64,000 nucleotides of DNA from Fallopia convolvulus (GCA_964016875.1 OZ024737.1:31373683-31437682), one strand, 5' to 3'. Counted from the stretch's first letter, positions 1-12,253 are shown. Program-made: numbers and translations. The notes: a model not told the origin generated them from the letters alone.

Positions 1-1872
1 TAGATATATCTGACCTAACTTGGGAAGGAGATACCCAAGATGAAGATTTTTCTTACATCCTTGAAGAAACCACTCCAATCAAGGCTTGTGGTGGCTCTCC
101 TTACAATTTTGGCATCTGTGGTGGGTTGATTTTTTGTTTTAATTTCTTTTTTGCAATCTGGGTTCATTTCATAAATCATCATTATTATAAATCAATGGTA
201 TCAGGAAAGAGGAGGAAGGAATTGGGTGATGAATCCCAAGTTACTTCTTCTCGAGTGAAGAGGCGCCGAACTCTGCAATTTGATGATGAGGACTTTGATC
301 TCACTTCTCTAATTGATGATCATGCTTTCCTCAAGTCCAAGGTTTTTTTTTCTTTACTGAAGTTTATTTGAGAAAGCATGAGATTTATATTTGAGCAAAA
401 AAAAAAATATCTACATTTTATTAACAATGATGTAAATCTCTGGATTTGTCCCAGACAGTGCATTGTTAATAATCATTCTTCTTCTAGCTTGTATATGAAG
501 CATTTGATGACATCAAGTGATTTTTCATTGTAAATCTGTCTGATTATAGGAAAATATTGATGTGATTGATGAAGTTTTCTCAGAAGCATCACAACAAGGA
601 GTAGGATCCCAAGGTATGTATCCTATAGGTCTCAGTCTTTGCATCAACACAATGTAGAATGTAAGTTTAATTATAGATATTCATGTTGAATGCTTGTTAC
701 ATATCCCAGAAGCTTCTTTCTCCGGTCTTGAGTGCCTTGATCAAGTTGAAGACTGGCTTGGTGATTGCTTTAACTACTCAGAGACGCACAACCCTTCAAC
801 CGATATGTGCGTACTGTTTTCTCCTTGTGATTGTAGTCAAATATAGAGTGCATTGCCGAAAACCACCCTACAAAATGCTTGTTTTCACTAAACAATCCGT
901 TAAATGCTTGATTTTAACAAAAATATGCAGCTGTGAAACAATCTCAGTCAGCAAAAGAGCATGCCTAGCTCATAATTTGTTGGTATCTGATTGTAAATGA
1001 ATGAAAAGACAAAATCTCCCTTAGTAATTTCAACATTATTATGACTTACCAATGTTTTCCAAGAACATACTTGAGCCGGATTATACTGGTTTGGTGTTGT
1101 TCATCTTGTTGTTGTTAATGTTTTGTAAAATGAGGTCTGTTGCAAATGGAGGTCGTTTTACAGGTGTTTTTGTTGCAAATTCCTATTCAATAAGTGGGTT
1201 TGTGAACAAGTAGCTATATGCATAATTGACCTTAGAACATTAAGTCCTATTTGATTGTTCTTCCTTAGACCTGACTTATTCTTTTTTTGGTAATGCAGAA
1301 ATTCATGTGGCGCAGCTGATGTACTTCTTGACATTACAGGTTAGAAAGACACCATAACATAAATGGTCGAAATCTCGCTAATGTACAACCAAGCCATTCA
1401 TTTGTTTTCTCTTTGTATAACCTGAGTCAATTTTCACAGAGTTCATCAATCCTCCAACTACAGTGGCACCTAATACAGCTCCAAAACAAACTATCAGATC
1501 TTCTCGAAATGTTACCTTCAAAGGTAATTTCTTCCTTATTGTATTTGTAAGAACTTGCCTTCCTTATAATGCTACTATATATATTAACTGTAATGTTGAA
1601 ACTTAGGTACACAATCTTACATACAAACTCAGACGCAGATGGCCGCATTCAAGGTTCACCCATTTAGCATTATCAAACCTTCAGAGTTGAATGGTGACAT
1701 GACTTTAAAGGTGATTAACGAGCGGATACAAATTCCTCCAATAAAGCCTAAGGCAAATGATCTTACAATTTACGGGACTTCGGCTTTCTCTGGAAAACCT
1801 GTTGTAAATAAGACCAGAATCCGCACTGAAGGAGGCAAAGGAAGCATTACAATCAGCAGAACCAAAGGTTGA
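1..1872 (+). CDS. XRI1: XRI1-like protein, 3' part of gene (5' end outside window)
   Basis: Seven coding exons can be joined in frame: about 2-120, 205-341, 550-613, 710-806, 1299-1339, 1440-1523 and 1607-1872 (stop TGA). All junctions are GT-AG. The first visible exon encodes an acidic segment with EETTPIKACG, the second a basic KRRK/VKRRR stretch followed by an acidic run, and the last a C-terminal block with FSIIKPSELNGD. These resemble plant XRI1 (X-ray induced transcript 1), a nuclear protein needed for meiosis and post-meiotic pollen development in Arabidopsis. For exon 4 the donor at 807 (GTGCGT), not the GT at 811, keeps the frame. No enzymatic domain is visible. The N-terminus and promoter lie outside the window. 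Family assignment rests on recalled similarity; the exon model is read from the sequence. Confidence 0.8.
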
Positions 1873-3053
1873 TATAGAGGCGTTTGAGATCTGTATGTTG
1901 TAAATGCCTCATTTCCCTCAGTTCCATATATATGGCATTCGTTTATTATTTTTTTTTACTTACTGATTATTAGATGCAAAATTGCATCTATAGTCTTAAA
2001 CCACACTTAATTTGTTGCTTGGAGGAGGAACTTGGAGAGTTCATGACACAAAGATGGGAGATGGATACTTGTATTCCCAAACTGATTGATGAGCTCTGAA
2101 TCTCCTTTTTCTTTTTGTTTTCATATGTAATACTTTGTGAAGCTACTTGAGCTGAAGTTTTGGTTCTGATGAGCAAAGATGAAGTTTTGCTTGGAAAAAT
2201 AATGTAATAGGACTTGCAAGTTGTAATATGTTGGTTATGGACCTATGGTTCAGATTTTTGACCAAGGAGAGTGCATTACTGCATCTGCATGACATGAAGG
2301 TGATGAAACCATTTCTATACTATGCAAGCTTCTTCTTTTTGGCTATTACCAAGATTAGAAATATTTCTAAAAGTTCAAGATGACTTGCAAGAAAGGGTGT
2401 GAAGAATGACATACTTTCAAACTGGCTATTTATCTTCAAAGCATAGAAAGCTCCAAGTTTAAAACTCTAAAGATGTGTTTTTAAATATTCTCTCACTAAC
2501 ATTTTTCGTGTGTCTTATTATTGTCGTATTGAAACCTTGCCCATTGTCGTATTGGACTATATTCACTGTTCAATCTTTTTCTCTAATGTAAAACGTGTGG
2601 TCGTTTGAAGTTTAAAAAAAGTTTGGAATTATGTAACCTGGCAAGGGAAAAAGGAAAGGAATATCCGGTGAGATCGAACGGCTGAGATCAGTCAACTTCC
2701 TGATCAAGATGAGGCATCACGAGCCGCACGATCTAGGTGGGGGCGGCGGTAATAAAAATAACAGAAAAACCCTCCAATCACGAATGTGATAGAAAAATCC
2801 GCGGCTTCTCGAGACTTCTATTCCCCCATTCTAAAATTCCTATTAAAACCTTCCACCTACGTTTTAATCCTTTCTACAACCTTCGATTCCTTCAGATCTA
2901 TCTCCTCCTCACACCCTTCCTCTCTTCTTCGTCATCTTCTTCTTCTAATCAGCTCGCGCAGCGCGATCAATTTCTTGATTGCTTAAAAAAGGCTTTTGCT
3001 TTGGCTGCATAATCTGAATCCCGCTCTTTGGGCTTCGAGAAATTTATAGAGAG
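1873..3053. other. 3' flank of XRI1-like gene and 5' leader of SERF-like gene
   Basis: AT-rich 3' flank up to about 2640 with no gene seen. From about 2740 the DNA becomes CT-rich and ends in the ATG at 3054, consistent with a 5' untranslated leader of the small gene downstream. The short open frames here have no recognisable content. Confidence 0.5.
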
Positions 3054-4279
3054 ATGTCTCATATCCTCATTCTGTGTTTCTTCTCTTAATCTTTATTTTT
3101 GTTCTTGTGCAATCAATTTGGCTGTTTGGTTCCTGAGAGAAACGAAGAGTGAGGGAACTTGACGAGAAATACAATTGTTTTTGTGCTTGAAATTTGTCGA
3201 GTTTATTCTTTTGTTGCTCAGTTCCATGGCAGATCTGAGCTGTTTGCATCTCAAATCTTGCGATTCTTTGTCTTCTTCCATCGTTTTTTCGCTCAAGCTT
3301 TGGGCTTTTCGTGATTTTTTTTTTCTGATTCATAGTAATCTTCTGCCGTTCTATTCCTGAGTTTTTGTTTCTCTTGGGAACCAACAAATATGATGATTAA
3401 TCATGTGCAAATCGGAAGCTTAGGGTTAGATCCGACCAAAGTAGAAATAAATTTCCCTAATTTGATTTATTCAAATTGGTTGCGTTTTTTTGTTTGGTTA
3501 TTGTGCTGTTTGTTCAGCCTTGACCCAAGCTAACGCGGTAACCAGAGGGACAGAGACCGTGAAAGGGCTCAAGCTAGGAATGGTGGTGGTAAAACCAAGC
3601 AACCCAAGAACGATGGTTTGACCCCTGAACAACGCCGTGAAAGGTGCCAATCTCTCTCTTACTTGATACCTAATGCTTGAATTTGGTTTTACATTGTTAC
3701 TGGAAATTTTTATGGCTGTTGCTGAAGTTTGGTGCTCAAAATCTGAAGGGCATAATTATGCTGAGCGCCCAAATTTTGTTTCTTGTTTTAAATTTCATTG
3801 AACTGCCTTACATTTGCAATTTTATCAAATCAGAGTGGTTGTTTCCTATCAAAATTTTAGAGAAAATCTTCTATTTGAAACATTGAAATCAGATATACCC
3901 TAAAAAGAAAGGACTTTTGATATGTTTCAATCAACTAAAATTTTAACTTTCTGTGATCGTTGATTTCATGAAACTTTGGTTTCTATTAACTTATTGGAAA
4001 CATAGGATTATTCTTCCTAATTCAGATTTTTATTTTTGATATGTTTCAATCAACTAAAATTTTAACTTTCTGTGATGGTTGATTTCATGAAACTTTGGTT
4101 TCTATTAACTTATTGGAAACATAAGATTATTCTTCCTAATTCAGATTTTTATATCATTGGTTGTCTAACTAATGTCTTTTCCCTATAGAGATGCGAAGGC
4201 ACTGCAAGAGAAGATGGCAAAGAAGGCAGCACAGGCAGGTGGAGGGGAGGTCAACAGTGGAAGTATGAAAAAGAAATAG
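3054..4279 (+). CDS. SERF/4F5-family small EDRK-rich protein (68 aa)
   Basis: Exons 3054-3060, 3535-3643 and 4189-4279 (stop TAG) give a 68-residue, very basic and hydrophilic protein. It starts MSRGNQRDRDRERAQAR, has a central LTPEQRRERDAKALQEK and ends in KKK. This is the signature of the SERF/4F5 family (small EDRK-rich factor), whose animal members alter protein aggregation; the plant role is not established. The first exon holds only seven coding bases (ATG TCT C). The first intron is not GT-AG: it runs from ATATCCTC to AC and has a U12 branch-site match, so a predictor limited to GT-AG introns meets an in-frame stop just before the conserved RGNQR and finds no start. The second intron is GT-AG and carries an internal tandem duplication. 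Three exons total 207 nt, exactly 69 codons including the stop. Confidence 0.85.
3061..3534 (+). other. U12-type AT-AC intron in SERF-like gene
   Basis: The 5' splice site reads ATATCCTC (U12 consensus ATATCCTT). Near the 3' end CCTTGACC (3518-3525) matches the U12 branch site CCTTRAC, with the branch A at 3523, 11 nt from the terminal AC (3533-3534). Splicing joins ATG TCT C to GC GGT AAC CAG and produces the conserved family N-terminus. Confidence 0.85.
3919..4153 (+). repeat. Tandem duplication, period 119 bp, in SERF-like intron 2
   Basis: Two adjacent copies, starting at 3919 and 4038, both open with GATATGTTTCAATCAACTAA and end in TTCAGATTTTTAT. I see only two substitutions between them (gatcgttg/gatggttg and ataggatta/ataagatta), so the duplication is recent. 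Confidence 0.9.
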
Positions 4280-5526
4280 ATACATGTGCAATGGACTGTA
4301 AATTCCTGTGTTTGGGGAAAGAGGGTGATTAAAATCAAATCAGGTGTTAGGATGTGGTGTTCTTCTAGAGTCAAAAAGTTCATTGTCAGCTCATTCAATA
4401 TGATTGAGATATTTCATGTTTGATTTGAATTGTTGACATTCAAGATTTGGCTTATGAAACTCTGTTTTGTATCTGATCTGCTATGTAATCCTTTTCAGTT
4501 CCCCGTTTGCATATTACTAATATACTCATTGTTTACATTCTTCATGTCTCCTTGTTGGCATTTTCTTTTATAATCGGATTCCCTAAAAATGAATTGGAGA
4601 TCATTGTGTTTGTGGAGATGTTAAGAGTTGTTTTGGTGAACTAGAGGCTGCAATGACTTTGTTGAGTCAGAATTTGTTTGAGACGTGTTGTGTCTGGTCA
4701 GATTGTGCCACTTGAATTTGTGAAAAATGTCAGTCCGAGAACATCCAATCCTGTTAAAATCTGGATGTTTGAAATTATATGAATCGTTTCCACTTTTCTC
4801 AATTCAGCATTGTCATGGACATTCACATTATTTTGGAGTCTAGGAAACTGACTTCAATTATATCAAGATGTCTATCAAAGTGGGGGTGTCTGTTGTTCAA
4901 ACAGCTAGAGAAAGAACTTGGAAATAAATTGTATTGATTCAATTGGTTTTCACACTGTCATATGAGCAACAACATACAAAAGGAATGTATTGTTGTATTA
5001 ATCGAAGACAACAAAGCAATCTACTACTCTAAGAAAGATAACAACATATTAGTGTGATAGTATTCTGTACCAATTCACTTCTGACATTGTTGTTTCAGTC
5101 TCATTCTAAACATTAATGAGCCACACCAAAAGATTGAGCTTAAAAATCAAGGGGAAAAAATTGCAATATCCATCCAAAAACATAGAACTTGCAAAAAAAG
5201 TGAGGAGTTTTGTTTAGTGGAAAATTAAGTAAACTTGACTAACCCTTGCTGTAAGTATAAACAATGTCTACAATTTGACTATGGAGGTATAGCTTTCTGA
5301 AACTCAAATAGAACACAGCCACTAAACTTTGGACCTATTGTTTGAAGTAATAAATGAGCCTCTTGAACTTCAAAGTTGACACATTTAGCATGAAGTTGGT
5401 TGGATGGCTATATAAATGGTGCTTATTTGCTCATCCAAAGACCAATAAACTACATGTTCCATGATTCATAAGCAGGGTATGTCAACATCCGTTATTAATT
5501 TCAAACCATTCTGTGGTTTATGTTGC
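4280..5526. other. Intergenic region, nothing recognised
   Basis: AT-rich sequence between the convergent SERF-like and UGT genes. It should contain both 3' UTRs. I see no further gene, repeat or RNA. Confidence 0.6.
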
Positions 5527-6542
5527 TTAAAACATACTAGACACAAACTCATCCAAACCACTCGTCGACCCATCTTCACTAACCGCCAGCAACAACCGTT
5601 CTTGAAGTTCTTTACTTGCTCTATCCAACTCTTTCCTCTCACCACATTGCAAGTCCATAAACTTGTTCACCACTTGACACACAACCTCTCTCCCCACAAA
5701 CTCACTAACCCGATCCTTCATTCTCCTCCCAATTCCCCAATCTTCCACCATAACCTTACCATTCACGACCTGCTCAGCATCAAGAGGAAATGTCAAAACC
5801 GGAACCCCAGCAAACGCAGCCTCAGCAACCGAGTTCCATCCACAATGTGTAAAAAACCCGCCTACAGAAGAATTACACAAGACCCTCATCTGATCACACC
5901 AAGGAACCACCATTCCTTTCTCTCCAAGGATCTTGCTGAGCTGGCAAGTCTGATCTCGAGCCGCCCATAAGAAGGGAACGCCACTCTCTTTCAACCCGGC
6001 TGCCAACTCATCCATTTGAGCACTTGATGCTGAAAGGAAGCTTCCTAGTGAGAGGTAAAGAACTGATCTTGGTGGTTGGGAATTAAGCCAAGTAATGTAG
6101 TTTGGTTCTTGAGTGTGTGGTTGGTGTGTTGTTTTGAAGTAGGGAATTGCAGGGCCGATGGTGAATATAGGAGTGGAGAGATGGATTTTGAGAGCTTTGA
6201 TTGCTGGTGATTCGAGCTCGTCCAGAGATCTGAAGATTATGCATTGAGCTTTTGTTGCTGGAGAGATTATGTTGCTGATTATGAAGGAGATTTGTGTCTT
6301 GTTGGTAAGAAAACCTTCTAGAAGGTCTGATACGCGGATTGAACGAATTCCGGCGACAAACTCTATGCGTTCTTCTCCTGATTCTGTTAAAAGGGGAAGA
6401 ATTCGGTTACAATCCTAACAAACAGAAAAAGATGTAGTTTAAATCTGAATAGACCCTAATACATAAAGGATATGTACAATTATGCATAAAAACTAGAAAG
6501 AGAAAGCAACCAAACCAAGTTCTTACCAGCTGAGAAGTTATG
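5527..6542 (-). pseudogene. UGT87-type glycosyltransferase, 3' part (disrupted by copia insertion)
   Basis: This is the C-terminal two thirds of a family 1 UDP-glycosyltransferase, read on the minus strand: the last 16 bases of exon 1 (6542-6527), a 112-bp intron (6526-6415, GTAAGA...TTAG) and exon 2 (6414-5527, TAA stop). Exon 2 has no internal stop. It contains the 44-residue PSPG sugar-donor box, from WCDQ through HCGWNS to DAEQ, preceded by LYLSLGSFLSASSAQMDELA. The wording around HCGWN and the gene layout match UGT87A proteins; Arabidopsis UGT87A2 is a cytosolic glycosyltransferase linked to flowering time. The N-terminal part of exon 1 is at 12983-13472, beyond a 6.4-kb retrotransposon. 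Without the insertion the gene would code for about 462 aa, a normal UGT length. As it stands the gene is split in its coding sequence and is probably null. Confidence 0.88.
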
Positions 6543-7165
6543 TGTAGAGTTGTATTATGTAACTTGTAATTTCCTATGTTTGGACATTTGAACTTGTAAT
6601 ATGTAAAACTAGTGAATGTGTGTGTGTATTGTCGGATTGGGCTCTCTCACTGGAGGCAGTATTGGGCCAAACGGCCCAATACTAAGTCACCCGAGAATGG
6701 CCTTGTTCGGAGACTCATACCCATTAAACTAGAACGACGTCGTTGTGGCTTAGGGTTTGAGGGGAGATATATAAATACCTCTCCTTCTCCCTTGTGCCGC
6801 TTCGTTGGATGAATCGAGAGAGTTCCTAGGGTTCTTCTCCGAGAGCTTTACTCGGCCTTGTAGCCTGAGCTAGTCTTCGGTGACCCGAGCTCCCTTCGAA
6901 ATCCAAACAAAGGAAGAGTGAAGACGAGAGCACCAAGGAGACCTTCGTGGTTGCTTGGTTTGTTCGAGTTGTGCTTCTCTGAACTTGCTTCACTCTCTCC
7001 GATTACTTGCTTTACTTTACAGTTCTCTTTGCCCTCTTGTATTCCCCTTGGATCTATGGCATTTCGATTGAGGCTCAAAGCCGAATACACACTTGCTTGT
7101 TTGTTTGTCTTTGATCTTCTTTTGTATTTGAATGCTTGAGTTCTTACTTTGTATTCCGCATATCA
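6543..7165 (+). repeat. 5' LTR of copia element
   Basis: 623 bp, TG...CA termini. It differs from the 3' LTR at eight positions, seven of them transitions. Confidence 0.95.
6733..6776 (+). promoter_or_regulatory. LTR promoter: ACGT palindrome and TATA box
   Basis: A perfect 12-bp palindrome AACGACGTCGTT (6733-6744), with an ACGT core as in plant bZIP sites, lies about 23 bp upstream of TATATAAATA (6767-6776). Both are identical in the 3' LTR (palindrome 12550-12561). Transcription would start about 30 bp downstream of the TATA box; bZIP binding is inference. Confidence 0.6.
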
Positions 7166-7168
7166 AAT

Positions 7169-7180
7169 TGGTATCAGAGC
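7169..7180 (+). other. Primer binding site (initiator tRNA-Met type)
   Basis: TGGTATCAGAGC lies 3 nt inside the 5' LTR and is complementary to the 3' end of plant initiator tRNA-Met, the usual copia primer. Confidence 0.9.
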
Positions 7181-8018
7181 GAGGTTGCTCTTACAGATCT
7201 AGGGTTTGAAGTTTCTGGACTTTCTAGTCCCGGATCTTCAGATCTAGGGTTTGTTCTTGTTGTTGCTTGTGTTGGATCTTGAGATCTGAGGCTCGGTTAG
7301 CTGGATCTGGGGTTTCTACCTCCAGATCTTGAGTTCTCAGTTGTTGTTCTTCTCTTTCCTTCACTTTCTCTCGAAGTTTCCCTTGCTACGTTCCATTGAG
7401 AGTTCCGTTACTCTCTGGATCTAAAGACTAGGGTCTCTTCTTGCAGATCTCGGACCAGATCTAGAGTTCTAGAGTCAAGTGACTCTCTAGAACTCAGATC
7501 CATATAGATCCACAAAGAAATTTGCATGTTCATCGTCTTTAAGTTTCTATACTCAACTGTCTTTCAAGTATTTAGGTTGCATGCTAGCTTTGCTTGCTTC
7601 TGAGTGATAAATCTCCGATTCCCTTTGATAGAAAGGGGAGGGGGATTCTGGATAGAACGGGTTCCAGTTATACTGGTGTAATCCCACTGTCGGATCCTAC
7701 ACAAAGCTCTTGCAAAAGAGCGTCTTTGCTCAGATCTGAAACCCTACAACTTGATTTGGGGCTTTCTGATCTTTACTTGTGTTTGATTATCACTTTACTT
7801 GTTGACTGTTGAGATTTGTAACAAACCAAAGCATGCTCTTGTTGGTTTTGTTACATACACTCTCTTGCAAACATTTGTCCCTTGCAGGTGCAGGTACTTG
7901 TTGTGAGAATCTCTCTTGTGAGACTCACTTGCAGAAACTCTCTCTGACTACACTATCTTTCTGAGTTACTATTCTCTCTCTTTCTGAGATATCTCTTCTT
8001 CTCTAAGCAAGGCTCACT

Positions 8019-8886
8019 ATGTCTAATCATTCATCTGTCCGCATAAAGCCACTAGATGGCTCCTCTGACTTTGCTATGTGGAAACTAAAGATGAAAGCCA
8101 TCTTGATTAAAGAAAAGTGTTGGGCTGTTGTTGATGAATCTTGGCCTGACACATTTGATGCTGCTAAAAAGAAGGAAATGGATCAAATTGCCCATTCTGA
8201 GATTATTATTAGATTATCTGATGAAGTTGCTCGTCAAGTGGTCGAAGTAGACTCTTCCAGGAATCTCTGGAAGGCGTTGAATGACCTCTATTAGGTAAAA
8301 TCTCTCCCTTCTGTCATTAACTTGCTAGGTCGCATCTTTCATTTCAAAATGGATGTTTCTATGTCTCTGAGTGATAACCTAGATAAATTTCTTAAAATGA
8401 ATCAGGACTTAGAAAGATGTGGTGATAAGGTTGTAGAATCTCACCAAGCTGTGATCTTACTTCACTCTTTACCACCCCAATTTGATAACTTTAAAGATGT
8501 GCTTGAGTTTAACAATGATGGTGTTAGAAATCTGACTAAGAAGAAGATAATTGATGCTGTAACCCAGAAAAATGAGTCTTTGAGAGTGTTCAAGTGTAAA
8601 CTTGAAAAAGATGCTAAAACTGAAATCATGTTCACTAAAGGAAAGTATAAAAACCAGAAAAAGGGTTATAAGAAGAAGGAAAAAGATTCTGACTCTTCTA
8701 ACTCAATTCTGGGAATGCCAAACCTAAATCTGAGAAAAAGAACCTCAAATGTCACTACTGTGGCAAGGGGACTCACCTAATTAATGACTGTTTTAAGAAG
8801 AAGAAAGATGAGGCACTTGCAGCCTCCACCAAATCACAAGTTGGTACTTCTGCAATTGTAGAGTCCCACCTTTCCTATTCTGCTGA
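8019..8886 (+). pseudogene. copia gag (UBN2-type) with nonsense codon and frameshift
   Basis: The gag frame begins at ATG 8019 with a DUF4219/UBN2-type start (motifs GSSDFAMWKLKMKAIL and SRNLWKALNDLY). It is stopped by TAG at 8292-8294 and continues in the same frame through an RIFHFKMD segment. Near 8705 the meaningful frame shifts, probably by a 1-nt indel: downstream, the other frame encodes the zinc knuckle CHYCGKGTHLINDC (about 8753-8794) and runs into pol. Gag forms the particle that packages element RNA; with both lesions no full-length Gag-Pol can be made by this copy. Confidence 0.85.
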
Positions 8887-8887
8887 A

Positions 8888-11800
8888 TTGCTAATGTGTG
8901 CTAATCATGTTAATTCTGACCATGATGCCTGGATACTTGATTCTGGTTGCACTATGCATGTCACACCTCATAAGCATGTCTTTGACTATTTGCATCTTTG
9001 TGATGAGGGTGAGGTTAGGTTAGGTGATCATTCTTCTCTTAAGATTAAGGGTGTTGGTACTGTTCCTTTTAAAATGCATGATGGTGTTGTTAGAACTCTC
9101 CAAAATGTTAGGTGGGTACCTAACTTAAGAAGAAATTTGTTGTCTGAAAGTATGTTTGATGATCTTGCTTGTCATATCCACACCCATAATGGAGTCAGAA
9201 ATGTCTCCAGAGATGGGAAAGTCCTTGTAAAAGGAATTAAAAAACGTGGGCTTTATCATGTCATTGGTTCCCCTGTTATGACCATGTCTTCTGAAGTGAA
9301 TGCTTGCATGAGTGTTGATTCAACAAAACTGTGGCATGCTAGACTAGGTCATATAGGTAACAAGGGATTGCATTACCTATTCAAGGATGGGTATATAAGT
9401 CAAAAACCCTCTGATTTGAGCATGTGTGAAAACTATGTGTTTGGGAAACTTTCAAGAACTCCCTTCTCTAAATCCAAATTTGTTGCTCAAAAGCCACTTG
9501 AGTATGTGCATGCAGACCTATGGGGACCTGCCCAAGTGGATACTGTTGGTGGCAAGAAGTATTTCTTGTCATTAATAGACCACTATTCCAGGAAGGTCTG
9601 GGTGCATTTACTCAAAGCTAAGAGTGAGGCATTTGACATGTTCAAACATTGGAAACAGACTGTTGAAGGCCAGTCTCAGTTCAAGGTGAAATGCCTTAGA
9701 ACTGACAATGGTCTTGAGTTTTGCAATCATGCATTTGATTCTTTTTGCCATGAAAATGGCATAAAGAGGCACTTAACTGTGTCAGGCACACCTCAGCAGA
9801 ATGGCATTGCTGAGAGGATGAACAGGACCTTGCTTGAAAAGGCAAGGTGCCTGCTAATCAGTGCTGGGATGAAACATTCCCTCTGGGGAGAGGCTGTCAC
9901 TACAGCTGCTTATTTGATTAATAGATCCCCCTGTTCTGCCATTGGATTCAAAACTCCACAAGAACTGTGGAGTGGAACCAAACCCACCATTTCACATCTG
10001 AGAACTTTTGGATGCACTACCTATGCTCTTAATAATGCTGGGAAGTTAAACCCAAGAGCTCAAAAGTGTGTGATGTTGGGATACCCTGAAGGGGTAAAAG
10101 GATACAAACTGTTGCTCATACAGCCTGGTGGATACAGAGTGATAGTTAGCAGGGATGTCACTTTCAATGAAAGTGACTTCCATTTCAAAAATGTTCTCAC
10201 ATCTTCTCCTGAGCACTTAGGCAGGTCTGAACAAGTTCATACTCCATTCTATGTTGCTCCTCCTCAATCTGAGTTATTTGATGAAGACTTTGATATTGGA
10301 TACTCTCCATCTCATTCTGGAAACTCTGAAAATTCTGGCATTGGTATTTCTAATGAGCACTTGAATGCTCAAACAAGTACTGAAGAGCACTTAGCTGTGC
10401 AACCTCACCATCACGGTGGGCAGGTCAGTTCACATCCCTCTTCCTCTTCTCCATCTTTGCATGAGCCTCTGTTTGATTCTGTGCATGATTCCCATGATGA
10501 CTTGCATGATTCCCATGATGATTTGCATGATATTGATGACTCTTTGCATGATGTTGATGATTCTGTTGAGGATATTCCTTTTCCTTTTGATGAGGTCCCT
10601 AACTTGAACAATTATCAATTGACTAGAGATAGGGCCCCTAGGGTTAAAATTCCTAACAAAAAGTATGTGAACAATGTTGATGAGTTTGCTTTCATAATTG
10701 CTGAAGTTTTGAATGCTTATACTCCTGACCTGTTTGAGCATGCTATTAAATGTGTTCATTCTGATCTTTGGATGCTTGCCATGAAAGAGGAAATAAAATC
10801 CATGCATGACAATAAAACTTGGACTTTGGTTCCCAAACCTAAAAATTCAAGAGTTATTGATTGCAAGTGGATTTATAAACTCAAAGAGGGAACCAAAGCT
10901 ACTGATCCACCTAGATACAAAGCTAGGTTAGTAGCTAAAGGCTTCTCTCAAAGAGAGGGTGAAGATTATCATGACATTTTTGCTCCTGTTGCTAAGTATA
11001 AAACTATGAGATTAATGCTTGCTATGTCTGCTGTGTATGACCTAGAAGTTGAACAAATGGATGTAAAAACTGCCTTCTTGCATGGTGACCTAGATGAAAC
11101 CATTTATATGAAACAGCCTAAGGGTTTTGTTGATTCCTCTAAGCCTGATCATGTATGCTTGTTAAAGAAATCCATATATGGCTTAAAGCAATCACCTAGG
11201 CAGTGGAATATAAAATTTGACAAATGCATGAAAACTTTAGGGTTTAAGGCTAGCAAGTATGATTCATGTTTGTACTTTAAGCATGTCAAATCTGATTTGC
11301 CCATTTATGTCTTGCTTTATGTTGATGATATGCTTTTGATTTGCAAATCCATGTCTAAAATCAATGATGTAAAGAGGGCCCTTAGAAAGAACTTTGACAT
11401 GAAAGACCTAGGTCATGCACAAATGATTCTAGGCATTAAGATTGTTAGGGACAGGTCTAAGAAACAAATCATGCTTACTCAATCTGATTATTTGCATAAG
11501 GTGTTAGATAGATTCAGTGTTGTGAATGCTAAACCCTCCTCCATGCCCTTAGGAGGGCACCTTGACTTGACAAAAGCCAAGCTGCCTCTCTCCAAGGAAG
11601 AGGAGGGTAGAATGTCTTCTATCCCCTATGATGTTGTTGTTGGTTCAGTTATGTATGCCATGATTTGCACCAGACCTGATCTTGCTTTTGCCATCAGTGT
11701 TCTGAGTAGATATATGTCTGAGCCATGTGAGAAACATTGGCATGCTATGAAATTTTGTTTGAGATATATTGCTGGTACTGCCAACTTTGGTTTGCTCTAT

Positions 11801-12253
11801 GGTGTTCACTCCTCTCCTTCTGAACTCTATGGTTATGTTGATTATGACTTTGCAAGCAATACGGACACTAGAAAATCAACCACCTCATATGTCTACACTT
11901 GGTGTGGCAATTGCATCTCTTGGAAGTCTCAGCAGCAGTCTATTGTAGCTCTACAAGCAATATGGCTCCAAGGACTGTTGAGGGAGATTGAAGGCAAAAA
12001 CTATATGTCCAAATTGCATATGGACAGTCAGAGTGCCCTATACCTGTGCAAAGATCCCATGTACCATGAAAGGACCAAACATATTGATGTGAGGTACCAT
12101 TTCATTAGGCAAAAGGTAGCACAGAAAGCTATACTGGTAGAAAAGATTGATGGTAAGAAAAATCCTGCAGATTTTGGCACTAAAATTGTCACAACTGATA
12201 AGTTCAACTTTTGCAGGGATTTCCTACACGTGATTGAGCCTAAACAGAGCTGA
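8888..12253 (+). pseudogene. copia pol: protease, integrase, reverse transcriptase, RNase H
   Basis: Open frame of 1121 codons; in truth it is the continuation of gag in a shifted frame, so ATG 8888 is only the first Met. In order: aspartic protease motif ILDSGCTMH (residues 17-25), GAG-pre-integrase domain with LWHARLGH, integrase core with HADLWGP, RTDNG and NGIAERMN (the DDE residues), a linker with an acidic HDSHDDLHD repeat (nt 10480-10570), then reverse transcriptase with DCKWIYKLK and the catalytic YVDD (near nt 11315), then RNase H. In RNase H the usual stretch between IVAL and AIWLQ, which carries the TEAEY catalytic Glu, is missing (near nt 11950), and SDAD is replaced by VDYD. The integrase and RT look intact; RNase H is predicted dead. 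Confidence 0.9.

Noticed and set aside
3067..3387. Minus-strand 106-codon frame
   Set aside because: It overlaps the U12 intron and has no recognisable domain; Lys/Gln-rich composition fits AT-rich non-coding DNA.
3525..3540. SERF-like gene as a pseudogene lacking its ATG
   Set aside because: The apparent loss of the start codon is fully explained by an AT-AC intron with all U12 signals.
5461..5970. 169-codon plus-strand open frame
   Set aside because: It lies antisense to UGT exon 2, which has the PSPG box; the plus-strand protein shows no known domain.
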